Part shown: positions 1 through 5,395 of the stretch, one piece after another | How positions within the stretch are numbered: position 1 is the stretch's first letter | How the letters are laid out: the number at the start of each line of letters is the position of its first letter | Assembly: GCA_022360135.1 (NCBI GenBank) | Contig: JAKSDM010000659.1 | Location: 1-5,395 of the forward strand | DNA length: 5,395 nt | Direction of reading: 5' to 3' | Source of the DNA: Pseudanabaenales cyanobacterium | GTDB taxonomy: Bacteria > Cyanobacteriota > Cyanobacteriia > Phormidesmidales > Phormidesmidaceae | The notes under the pieces: generated by a model | Told to the model about the DNA's origin: nothing | The model's database searches: none | Seen by the model: only the letters and a program-made list of their open reading frames with translations | Program-made: the position numbers and the translations under genes

Positions 1-1002
1 TCGTTTAGCCAGCTTTAGGGAGATTGCCTTGTCATCGGGGGTGTAGCGGATAGCATTGGACAACAGATTACTCAAAATAGGCCGGAGTAATCGAGGGTCG
101 AGGTCGGCTATGATCTGTCGACTGCGACAGGAAAATTGGATGGGGATGTGGGGTCTAACGTAGTCTTGCTCCCGCAGCAGGTCCTGGCAAAATGCACCGA
201 CATCCAGGGTTTCCGGCTGCACTTCTAGCACCTTGGCCTCAATTTTGCTGATCACCAGAATGTCGTCGATCATCATCGTCATGCGCTCGACGCTGGTGTT
301 GACCGTTTGCAGATAGTCGTTTTTTTGTTCTAGCGAGAGCTGGTCGTTGTAGCGTTGCAGAGACGACACCGACAGGGCGATGTTGTTCAGGGGGTTGCGG
401 AATTCATGGCAGACCATTGAGACAAAGCGCGATCGCATCTCGCTCAGTTCTTGCAATTGCTGGTTCGCCTGCTGCAGTTCAGCGGTGCGTTCCTGCACTT
501 TGAGCTCCAGCTCTTCATTCGCCCGCTGCAGCACCTCCTCCGCCCAACGCCGTTGGGTAATATCGCGAAAGGTGACAACGGCCCCAATCAGTCGCCCCTC
601 TTCATCGTGCATGGGGGTGCTGATATACTCCACCGGAAAGCTCGTCCCGTCTTTACGCCAGAACACTTCATTAGTGATCCGACGCACGCTGCCATCTTGG
701 AATGCGGCGTAGATCGGGCAATCTTCTCGCGGGTAAGGGGCGCCATCCGGCTGAGAATGATGCAGCACAGCGTGCATGGATTTGCCAATTAGCTCCTCCA
801 TCGGCCAGTTAATCATGGCGGCGGCGGCCGGGTTGACAAAGGTGACATTGCCGTTCAGGTCTAGTCCATAGACGCCTTCTCCGACTGCATTGAGAATCAG
901 CTGATGCTGGCGGCGCAGTTGCCCCAATTCATTGCCGGTGGCGGGCTGGCAAGTCGGTTCAGGAGCAGTGGGTTGGGCGGATAACCAGTAATTTTGACCC
1001 AT
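1..1002 (-). CDS. PAS-domain sensor histidine kinase, C-terminus beyond the left edge
   Basis: This is a cytoplasmic sensor kinase that should autophosphorylate on a histidine and pass the phosphate to a response regulator. The frame stays open for 334 codons from ATG (CAT at 1000-1002) to the window edge. A PAS domain spans about residues 30-148 and includes EVFWRKDGTSFPVEY and ends in FRDITQRR. A charged, Leu/Gln-rich coiled coil (about 150-190) joins it to HisKA, whose H-box CHEFRNPLNNI carries the phospho-accepting His199. The HATPase_c domain begins near residue 305, with N-box Asn316 in LLSNAIRYTP; the G-boxes lie outside the window. I see no signal peptide or membrane segment, so the ligand or redox cue should be intracellular. 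AGGA lies 10 nt before the ATG. The gene is divergent from the response regulator, its likely but unproven partner. The PAS ligand cannot be read from the sequence. Confidence 0.93.
   Translation of the reverse strand, partial: MGQNYWLSAQPTAPEPTCQPATGNELGQLRRQHQLILNAVGEGVYGLDLNGNVTFVNPAAAAMINWPMEELIGKSMHAVLHHSQPDGAPYPREDCPIYAAFQDGSVRRITNEVFWRKDGTSFPVEYISTPMHDEEGRLIGAVVTFRDITQRRWAEEVLQRANEELELKVQERTAELQQANQQLQELSEMRSRFVSMVCHEFRNPLNNIALSVSSLQRYNDQLSLEQKNDYLQTVNTSVERMTMMIDDILVISKIEAKVLEVQPETLDVGAFCQDLLREQDYVRPHIPIQFSCRSRQIIADLDPRLLRPILSNLLSNAIRYTPDDKAISLKLAKR
429..436. repeat. HIP1 octamer GCGATCGC
   Basis: This is a perfect palindromic GCGATCGC inside the kinase gene. HIP1 is highly over-represented in many cyanobacterial genomes and supports the assignment of host group. 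Confidence 0.85.
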
Positions 1003-1098
1003 GGTTGCAATATCCTAATGACGTTTGCGGTGCGCCAGAACGGGTTTGCTAAATCAAGCTTGGAACGGCTACATTTTTGATCCTAGAGACAGAAATGT

Positions 1099-1104
1099 AT
1101 TGTA
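1099..1104 (-). promoter_or_regulatory. Possible -10 box for the kinase gene
   Basis: On the minus strand this reads TACAAT, one base from the sigma-70 consensus TATAAT. It would give an untranslated leader of about 90 nt. No good -35 hexamer lies 16-18 nt upstream, so the call is weak. It overlaps the TGTA-N6-TACA inverted repeat, where a bound regulator could block or assist RNA polymerase. Confidence 0.25.
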
Positions 1105-1238
1105 TTACACCACAAAGCCCTAACTTAAAAGCTTACTAAAGAAGATAGCGGTCATGTCTGATTGAATACAAACATTTTTTATAGGCGTTTTTTGGGCGGC
1201 CGAAATACAGCGGTCGGCTGAGTAGAACGCCGTCTATG

Positions 1239-1244
1239 TTGACC
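1239..1244 (+). promoter_or_regulatory. Possible -35 box for the response regulator gene
   Basis: TTGACC matches the -35 consensus TTGACA in five of six bases and lies 40 bp before the chosen ATG. No convincing -10 box follows at 16-18 nt, so activation by a regulator would be needed if this promoter is real. It overlaps the inverted GACCG element. Confidence 0.2.
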
Positions 1245-1274
1245 GTCTGTTTTGCTTTTGAAATCTTCATTTCT

Positions 1275-1278
1275 GGAG
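1275..1278 (+). promoter_or_regulatory. Ribosome binding site of the response regulator
   Basis: GGAG ends 6 nt before the ATG at 1285. This decides the start: the same frame is open back to a TTG at 1252, but that start would add 11 residues not usual for a receiver domain, and the SD-like element would then lie inside the gene. Confidence 0.7.
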
Positions 1279-1284
1279 TCTTCA

Positions 1285-2094
1285 ATGAAGACAATTCTTG
1301 TGATTGAAGATGAAACTCAAACCCGCAATATTTTTCTCAGATGTTTGGAATTTGAGGGCTTTCACGCAGTGGGCGCCAGCGACGGCGCCAGCGGAGTGGC
1401 GATGGCGCAGAAGCATCAACCCGATTTGGTGGTGTGCGACATCATGATGCCGGATATGGATGGCTATTCAGTGCTGTCGGCGCTGCGGCGGACTCAACCT
1501 ACGGCGGCGATTCCGTTAATTTTTCTAACTGCGAAAGTGACCATGGCCGATCTGCGCCAGGGGATGGAAATGGGGGCCGATGATTATCTCACTAAGCCCT
1601 GTACCATTGAGCAGTTCCTAACCGCGATTAATACTCGACTGCAACGACAGGAGGAGCTGGCGAATCGGTATACTCAGAAGACTGCTTCATCGCCACCGGC
1701 TTTAGACGTTAGCCCGCTAAAGGCTGAGGACTCAGAGGCAGGATCCAGTATCTTGCCCAATTGTCCAAAGCTGGCGTCAGTATTTCGATTTATCGAAGCC
1801 CACTATCGCCAACCCATTAGTTTGAACGATGTGGCCCAGGAAGCGGGGTACTCTCCGGCCTATTTAACTAACCTGGTGCAGGAACATACGGGACATACGG
1901 TTAAACGCTGGATTATTAAGCGACGCATGGCGCAAGCCAGAGCCCTGTTGGTGAATACGGCGCAGACTGTGGGGCAAATTGCCGAGGCGTCTGGCTATAC
2001 TGACGCGGGTTATTTTATTCGGCAGTTCCGCAAATTTCATGGGGTTTCACCCCAAGCCTGGAGAGAGGAATCTGTAGCGAAATTGACAGATTAA
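1285..2094 (+). CDS. Response regulator with REC and AraC-type DNA-binding domains
   Basis: This is a transcription factor of 269 residues controlled by phosphorylation. The N-terminal receiver domain (about 1-120) has the acidic pair E8/D9, phospho-acceptor Asp52 in VVCDIMMPDMDG, switch Thr82 in FLTAK, and conserved Lys104 in LTKP. A polar, Ser/Pro-rich linker (about 128-160) follows. An AraC/XylS DNA-binding domain (about 163-262) contains two helix-turn-helix units, ISLNDVAQEAGYSPAYLTNL and TVGQIAEASGYTDAGYFIRQF, and ends in the family signature FHGVSPQAWR. I chose the ATG before KTILVIEDE because it has a good ribosome binding site and fits the usual receiver start. The gene is divergent from the kinase and 186 bp ahead of the transporter operon on the same strand. 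It is therefore a plausible regulator of that operon, though no target site is proven. All key catalytic residues are present. Confidence 0.95.
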   Translation: MKTILVIEDETQTRNIFLRCLEFEGFHAVGASDGASGVAMAQKHQPDLVVCDIMMPDMDGYSVLSALRRTQPTAAIPLIFLTAKVTMADLRQGMEMGADDYLTKPCTIEQFLTAINTRLQRQEELANRYTQKTASSPPALDVSPLKAEDSEAGSSILPNCPKLASVFRFIEAHYRQPISLNDVAQEAGYSPAYLTNLVQEHTGHTVKRWIIKRRMAQARALLVNTAQTVGQIAEASGYTDAGYFIRQFRKFHGVSPQAWREESVAKLTD

Positions 2095-2280
2095 CCGTCG
2101 GTTTTCAGCCCAATAAAAATTTCTAAAAAAAGTCCTATCAGGTCCCAAAAATGATCTAATGCGATTCTGATTGATGGCTGATAAGTTACAGGACAACCTG
2201 ATCGCCAGCTCAAGTTAAATGTGTTTTGAGTTGAGTTTGCGTTGAGTTTTCGCACAGAGAAGTTTAAGTAGACAAAGGTT
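2095..2280 (+). other. Intergenic region upstream of the transporter operon
   Basis: This 186-bp non-coding gap separates the response regulator from the binding-protein gene. It starts with an A/T-rich stretch with no strong terminator; only a 4-bp AACC/GGTT stem lies at the response regulator stop. Further on, ATCAGGT (2137-2143) is matched by ACCTGAT (2196-2202), a 7-bp inverted repeat 52 nt apart. Near the gene are tandem TTGAG-containing repeats. No exact NtcA box is present. Read-through from the response regulator cannot be excluded. Confidence 0.65.
2226..2249 (+). repeat. Tandem direct repeats GTTGAGTTT, possible operator
   Basis: Two exact 9-bp copies of GTTGAGTTT lie at 2230-2238 and 2241-2249, an 11-bp period that is close to one helical turn. 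A third TTGAG core is at 2226-2230. They end 31 bp before the ATG of the binding-protein gene. This is the layout expected for an activator bound near a -35 box, and TTGAGT at 2242-2247 could itself serve as one. Binding protein and function are unknown. Confidence 0.4.
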
Positions 2281-3921
2281 ATGGTTTTTACTTCAGCGAC
2301 ACAAACAGCTCAAAGGTGGGAAAACCTCAACTGCGATCGCGGAGAACTCTCTGATTTGCAGCTGGCGTGTATCATTTGCGGCGGACAGCATCTCACCCGC
2401 GATCACTGGGAATTCATGCAGACCATGCCCAAAGATCCGGTTGATATGGTCGATGACCTGGTGAAAATGGGCCTCTATAAAGAAAATCAGCTGCGGGTCG
2501 CCGATACCGTCAACGCCTACGAGCTGAGAAAAGCATTGTTCTTAAAGACAGTGGGTCGGGGCGAGCCCAGGCGGGAGAGGCTGATTCTGGCGCTCTGTAA
2601 GCAGGCTGGCGGTTTAGAAAACGCCTTTGCGGCCGCATTTGGCCCCCAGGCTGGATTGTTCTTCACCGATTCCATCCGCACCAGTGGGGTGACCCGTCGG
2701 GAATTTCTGCGGAATATGGCCGTCGGGGCGGCCCTGGTAACTCTGGCCAGCTGCGCTGGCGGCAATCAGCCTGCGGCCGAAGAGGGTTCCGAGCAGCCAG
2801 TTGCAACCGATGGGTTAGAGAAAACAGAGCTGCAGATTGGGTTTATCCCCATCACCTGCGCCACCCCCATCATCATGTCAGAGCCCTTGGGCTTCTATCA
2901 AAAGTACGGCTTCAACGCCAAAGTCGTTAAGATGCCTAGCTGGGGGGCTGTGCGCGATTCCGCCATTGCGGGCGAGTTAGACGCCTACCATATGCTGGCG
3001 CCAATGCCGATCGCCATGACCCTGGGGCTGGGCTCCGCCGCCTTTGGGGTCAAGCTGGCCAGCATCGAAAACATCAACGGTCAAGCGATTACCGTGGCCG
3101 AGCGTCACAAGGGAAAGGTGAATGGACCGGCCGACTTCAAGGGCTTCACCATGGGCGTGCCTTTCCCCTACTCCATGCATAACCTGCTGCTGCGCTACTA
3201 CCTGGCCACGGGCGGTTTAAACCCCGATGTAGATGTCAAGATTCGCCCCGTGCCGCCGCCGGACAGCATCGCTCAGATGGTGGCGGGGGACATTGACGCC
3301 TACCTGATGCCTGACCCCTTTAATCAACGGGCAGTTTACGAAGGGGCTGGCTTTATCCATATGATCACCAAAGAACTCTGGCCCGGTCATCCCTGCTGCG
3401 CCTTTGCCGCCAGCGACCAGTGGATTAGCGCCAACCCCAATACCTTCCGAGCGCTGAATAAGTCGATCATTGAGGCCGCTGGTTATGCCCGCGATCCCAA
3501 AAATCGGCCCGAAATCGCCAAAGCCATTTCCGAACGGGCTTTTCTCAACCAGCCAGTGGAAGTGGTGGAAGCAGTGCTGACCGGCAATTTCGAAGACGGC
3601 AACGGCAATACCCTGAGCGTTCCCGATCGCATCGACTTTGATCCTTACCCCTGGCAAAGCTTCGCCAACTGGATTTCCTCTCAGCTGGTGCGCTGGGATC
3701 TTCAGGGCGATGGTTTGGCCGCCAAAGCGATTCCAGAAAAAGGCTATGACACCGTTGGTCAGGACATTTTCCTCACGGACCTGGCGCGGGAACTGGCTGA
3801 AGAGCTGGGACAAACCCCTCCTGCTGAAATTTATCGCACCGAAGAACTGAAGTTTGACACTTTTGACCCCGCTGATCCAGGCGCGTATGTCAAAGAACAG
3901 ACCGACAAGTACGGCGTGTAA
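2281..3921 (+). CDS. NrtA/CmpA-family ABC transporter substrate-binding lipoprotein with long N-terminal extension
   Basis: This binding protein should capture a small nitrogen or carbon oxyanion (nitrate, nitrite, cyanate or bicarbonate) outside the inner membrane and deliver it to the adjoining permease. The binding region runs from about residue 182 to the end (546). Family segments include IGFIPITCATPIIM, PSWGAVRD with Trp221, NGQAIT with Gln268, YSMHNLLLRYYL with His300, and KELWPGHP. Residues 138-158 form a Tat-type lipoprotein signal: T-R-R-E-F-L-R, a hydrophobic stretch, then lipobox L-A-S-C with Cys158. Residues 1-136 are an unrecognised extension with C30-x-x-C33. They make the protein about 100 residues longer than the roughly 450 usual for NrtA/CmpA. 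The ATG at 2281 has only AAAGG two bases upstream, a poor ribosome site, so the start is uncertain; GTG at 2689 would give a conventional signal. The exact substrate is unresolved, and a CynA-like role is possible. Confidence 0.88.
   Translation: MVFTSATQTAQRWENLNCDRGELSDLQLACIICGGQHLTRDHWEFMQTMPKDPVDMVDDLVKMGLYKENQLRVADTVNAYELRKALFLKTVGRGEPRRERLILALCKQAGGLENAFAAAFGPQAGLFFTDSIRTSGVTRREFLRNMAVGAALVTLASCAGGNQPAAEEGSEQPVATDGLEKTELQIGFIPITCATPIIMSEPLGFYQKYGFNAKVVKMPSWGAVRDSAIAGELDAYHMLAPMPIAMTLGLGSAAFGVKLASIENINGQAITVAERHKGKVNGPADFKGFTMGVPFPYSMHNLLLRYYLATGGLNPDVDVKIRPVPPPDSIAQMVAGDIDAYLMPDPFNQRAVYEGAGFIHMITKELWPGHPCCAFAASDQWISANPNTFRALNKSIIEAAGYARDPKNRPEIAKAISERAFLNQPVEVVEAVLTGNFEDGNGNTLSVPDRIDFDPYPWQSFANWISSQLVRWDLQGDGLAAKAIPEKGYDTVGQDIFLTDLARELAEELGQTPPAEIYRTEELKFDTFDPADPGAYVKEQTDKYGV
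2333..2340. repeat. HIP1 octamer GCGATCGC
   Basis: This second perfect HIP1 copy lies in the part encoding the N-terminal extension of the binding protein. It suggests that the extension has long been resident in a cyanobacterial genome. Confidence 0.85.
2692..2754 (+). other. Internal Tat lipoprotein signal (residues 138-158)
   Basis: The encoded T-R-R-E-F-L-R matches the Tat consensus S/T-R-R-x-F-L-K. It is followed by an uncharged Ala/Val/Leu stretch and by L-A-S-C, where signal peptidase II would cut before Cys158. A Gly/Glu/Pro-rich tether (159-180) leads to the binding domain. The unusual point is its location about 137 residues into the frame. Confidence 0.75.
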
Positions 3922-3933
3922 GAGCAGTTTGAC

Positions 3934-3938
3934 GGAGG
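3934..3938 (+). promoter_or_regulatory. Ribosome binding site of the permease gene
   Basis: GGAGG, a full Shine-Dalgarno core, sits 10 nt before the ATG at 3949 in the 27-nt gap after the binding-protein stop. It fixes the permease start and contrasts with the weak site before the binding-protein gene. Confidence 0.75.
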
Positions 3939-3948
3939 TATTGCAACC

Positions 3949-4788
3949 ATGGCGCTGGGCAACGTAACGACTGGATCGATCCGGAAACCTGTAGGAGATT
4001 CTCCCTACTTAAACGAGAACCTAAGAGCCTTTGCACTTTTCATGCTGTCCTTGGCCATTTTCCTCCTGGGTTGGGAGATGGGGGCGCGTTCTGGTTTGTT
4101 TGCCAAGGGTATGCCCACCGCCAGCGCAACCCTGAAGGAGTTCTGGTGGTGGATCACCCATCCCTTCTTTGATAATGGCCCCAATGATCTGGGGATTGGC
4201 TGGAATTTATTGATCAGCCTGCGGCGGGTCGCCATTGGTTATATCCTGGCGTCTTTGGTCGCCGTTCCCCTAGGAATTTTGATTGGCATCTCACCCGTGG
4301 CCTACAAGGCGTTCAACCCCTATGTGCAACTGCTAAAGCCAGTGTCGCCGTTAGCCTGGTTGCCTCTGGGGCTCTACATTCTGCGGGACTCTGAGCAGAC
4401 GGGGATATTTATTATCTTCATCTCCAGCATTTGGCCAACGCTGATCAATACCGCCTTCGGCGTGGCCAGCGTAGATCAGGACTATCTGGATGTGGCCAAT
4501 ACCTTAGGCGCATCTCAGCTACGCACCATTTTTAAGGTAATCATCCCCGCCGCTCTACCCAACATCGTGTCGGGTTTGCGTATTAGTATGGGCATTGCCT
4601 GGTTGGTGATTGTCGCGGCTGAAATGTTGCTCGGGACTGGGTTGGGCTACTTCATCTGGAATGAGTGGAACAACCTGTACATTCCCAATATTTTGGTGGC
4701 CATTTTCATCATTGGCCTGGTGGGTCTGCTGTTGGATAGCATCTTTGCCGCCTTAGAAAAATTTGTCGCATTTGGACGCAACTCGTGA
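3949..4788 (+). CDS. NrtB/CynB-like ABC transporter permease
   Basis: This 279-residue inner-membrane protein should form the channel of the importer, probably as a homodimer. Hydrophobic segments lie at about residues 27-45, 94-114, 125-145, 151-173, 206-228 and 245-268, fitting the six-helix type of this family (BPD_transp_1). The coupling loop that docks on the ATPase has the EAA-type pattern: YLDVANTLGAS at 179-189, then IIPAALPNIVSGLR at 198-211. The stretch LLKPVSPLAWLPL (128-140) and SSIWPTLINT (159-168) resemble the nitrate/bicarbonate/cyanate branch, and the length is normal. The gene follows the binding-protein stop by 27 nt and its stop overlaps the ATPase start, so the three genes are almost certainly co-transcribed. 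Family assignment is firm; nitrate versus cyanate or bicarbonate is not decided. Confidence 0.93.
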   Translation: MALGNVTTGSIRKPVGDSPYLNENLRAFALFMLSLAIFLLGWEMGARSGLFAKGMPTASATLKEFWWWITHPFFDNGPNDLGIGWNLLISLRRVAIGYILASLVAVPLGILIGISPVAYKAFNPYVQLLKPVSPLAWLPLGLYILRDSEQTGIFIIFISSIWPTLINTAFGVASVDQDYLDVANTLGASQLRTIFKVIIPAALPNIVSGLRISMGIAWLVIVAAEMLLGTGLGYFIWNEWNNLYIPNILVAIFIIGLVGLLLDSIFAALEKFVAFGRNS

Positions 4789-5395
4789 ATGTAGCATCTT
4801 TGAACGGCGTCACCGCCGCTGACCCGACTGCTTTATCTTCTCAATTATCTATCCGCAATGTGACGAAGGTCTTCCCTGGCAAAAAAGGCATTTTTAACCA
4901 GCTCTCTGGCAAGACCCGCCAAGACTTTATCGCCATTGAAGACATCAGTATGGAGATCGAGCCCAATACCTTTGTCTCCATCATTGGTCCCTCAGGCTGC
5001 GGCAAATCCACCCTCTTGGGCATGATTGCCGGACTCATCCCCATAACAGGCGGCGAAATTCTGCTCAACGGGGCGCCGATTACCGGCCCTGGTCCAGATC
5101 GGGGCATGGTGTTCCAAAACTATGCCCTAATGCCCTGGATGACGGTGGAGGAAAACATTCGGTTTGCGGTTGAAACCGTCCATCCCAAAATGGCCCCCAA
5201 AGTGATCAACCGAGTAATCAAGGAGAATATTCAGCTGGTGGGATTAGACGGGGCGGAACGAAAACATCCCCACGAACTATCGGGCGGTATGCGTCAGCGG
5301 GTCGGCATTGCCCGCGCCCTGGCAATTAATCCCCAGATTCTGCTCATGGACGAACCCTTTGGAGCCCTAGACGCCTTAACTCGCGGATTTCTACA
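4785..5395 (+). CDS. NrtD/NrtC/CynD-like ABC transporter ATPase, 3' end beyond the right edge
   Basis: This is the ATP-hydrolysing subunit that powers the importer on the cytoplasmic side. The frame is open from GTG at 4785 to the window end (203 codons plus 2 nt). It shows Walker A GPSGCGKST (68-76), the Q-loop Gln111 in VFQNYALMPW, signature LSGGMRQR (165-172), Walker B ILLMDEP (185-191) and D-loop ALDALTR. The switch His lies beyond the window. I chose GTG because it overlaps the permease stop as GTGA, a usual sign of translational coupling, and no other start lies close upstream in this frame. The domain proper begins near residue 20 (LSIRNVTKVF), with an extra loop at about 33-47 before FIAIEDIS. 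The missing 3' end hides whether this is a plain ATPase (NrtD, CmpD, CynD) or one fused to a binding domain (NrtC, CmpC). Confidence 0.93.
   Translation, partial: MNVASLNGVTAADPTALSSQLSIRNVTKVFPGKKGIFNQLSGKTRQDFIAIEDISMEIEPNTFVSIIGPSGCGKSTLLGMIAGLIPITGGEILLNGAPITGPGPDRGMVFQNYALMPWMTVEENIRFAVETVHPKMAPKVINRVIKENIQLVGLDGAERKHPHELSGGMRQRVGIARALAINPQILLMDEPFGALDALTRGFL

Larger units (their letters stand above)
1003..1284. other. Divergent intergenic region between kinase and response regulator
   Basis: This 282-bp gap is AT-rich and has no credible coding frame. It must hold the promoters of both divergent genes. I see two T6 runs (1175-1180 and 1188-1193), an inverted repeat TGTA-N6-TACA (1096-1109), two direct copies of AGCGGTC (1147-1153 and 1209-1215), an inverted GACCG (1241-1245), and a small potential hairpin GCCGA/TCGGC (1199-1203 with 1214-1218). 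No exact NtcA box (GTA-N8-TAC) was found. Confidence 0.7.

Noticed and set aside
588..788. Minus-strand 66-residue frame inside the kinase gene
   Set aside because: It is in a different frame from the kinase on the same strand, and the kinase frame explains the stretch with recognisable PAS motifs.
380..792. Two plus-strand open frames (380-712 and 451-792) opposite the kinase gene
   Set aside because: They lie antisense to the PAS and coiled-coil part of a clear histidine kinase. Their translations are low-complexity Ser/Cys/Arg-rich and show no domain.
1252..1284. TTG start at 1252 for the response regulator, adding 11 residues
   Set aside because: The ATG at 1285 has GGAG 6 nt upstream and gives the usual receiver N-terminus. 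The TTG lacks a comparable site.
2093..2103. Hairpin AACC-GTC-GGTT at the response regulator stop as a terminator
   Set aside because: The stem is only 4 bp with a 3-nt loop and no proper T-run follows, so it is too weak to call a terminator.
2268..2281. Possible NtcA box GTA-N8-TTA just before the binding-protein start
   Set aside because: The second half-site is TTA and not TAC, and the site would run into the start codon, which is not where NtcA activates.
2517..3180. Minus-strand frames at 2517-2765 and 2977-3180
   Set aside because: Both are shadows of the binding-protein gene without domain or start signal. The first overlaps the unknown extension, but the plus frame there is longer and continuous with the binding domain.
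3217..3813. 198-residue minus-strand frame inside the binding-protein gene
   Set aside because: It is long but antisense to a well-supported family domain. Long antisense frames are common opposite GC-rich codon-biased genes, and its translation shows no known motif or ribosome site.
3638..3850. Plus-strand 70-residue frame within the end of the binding-protein gene
   Set aside because: It is out of frame with the true gene, ends inside it, and has no recognisable content.
4005..5107. Minus-strand frames at 4005-4235 and 4841-5107
   Set aside because: They are antisense to the permease and ATPase, whose conserved motifs cover the same stretches.

Overview
The window reads as a piece of a cyanobacterial chromosome. 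Two perfect copies of the HIP1 octamer GCGATCGC lie in 5.4 kb, where chance predicts about 0.08. The genes are a PAS-type soluble histidine kinase, a response regulator with an AraC output domain, and an NrtA/CmpA-type ABC importer, a combination common in cyanobacteria. No RNA gene, insertion sequence, CRISPR array or attachment site was seen.

Layout. Positions 1-1002 (minus strand) hold a histidine kinase cut by the left window edge: PAS domain, coiled-coil linker, HisKA with its phospho-accepting His, and the first part of the ATPase domain. A 282-bp AT-rich gap (1003-1284) separates it from a divergent gene at 1285-2094 (plus strand), a REC-AraC response regulator. After a 186-bp gap with tandem direct repeats comes a plus-strand transport operon. 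It contains a substrate-binding lipoprotein (2281-3921), a membrane permease (3949-4788) and an ATPase that starts in a GTGA overlap with the permease stop and is cut by the right edge (4785-5395).

How the genes may work together. The importer belongs to the nitrate/nitrite/bicarbonate/cyanate family (NrtABCD, CmpABCD, CynABD). The order of binding protein, single permease and ATPase fits either a three-gene Cyn-like system or the first three genes of an Nrt/Cmp-like system; the cut ATPase gene leaves this open. The kinase and regulator are divergent neighbours and could form a two-component pair controlling the importer. That pairing is inferred from position only.

The most unusual point is the binding protein. 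A complete Tat-type lipoprotein signal (T-R-R-E-F-L-R, then L-A-S-C) sits at residues 138-158, not at the N-terminus. It is preceded by about 136 residues of open reading frame with a C-x-x-C motif that I do not recognise.
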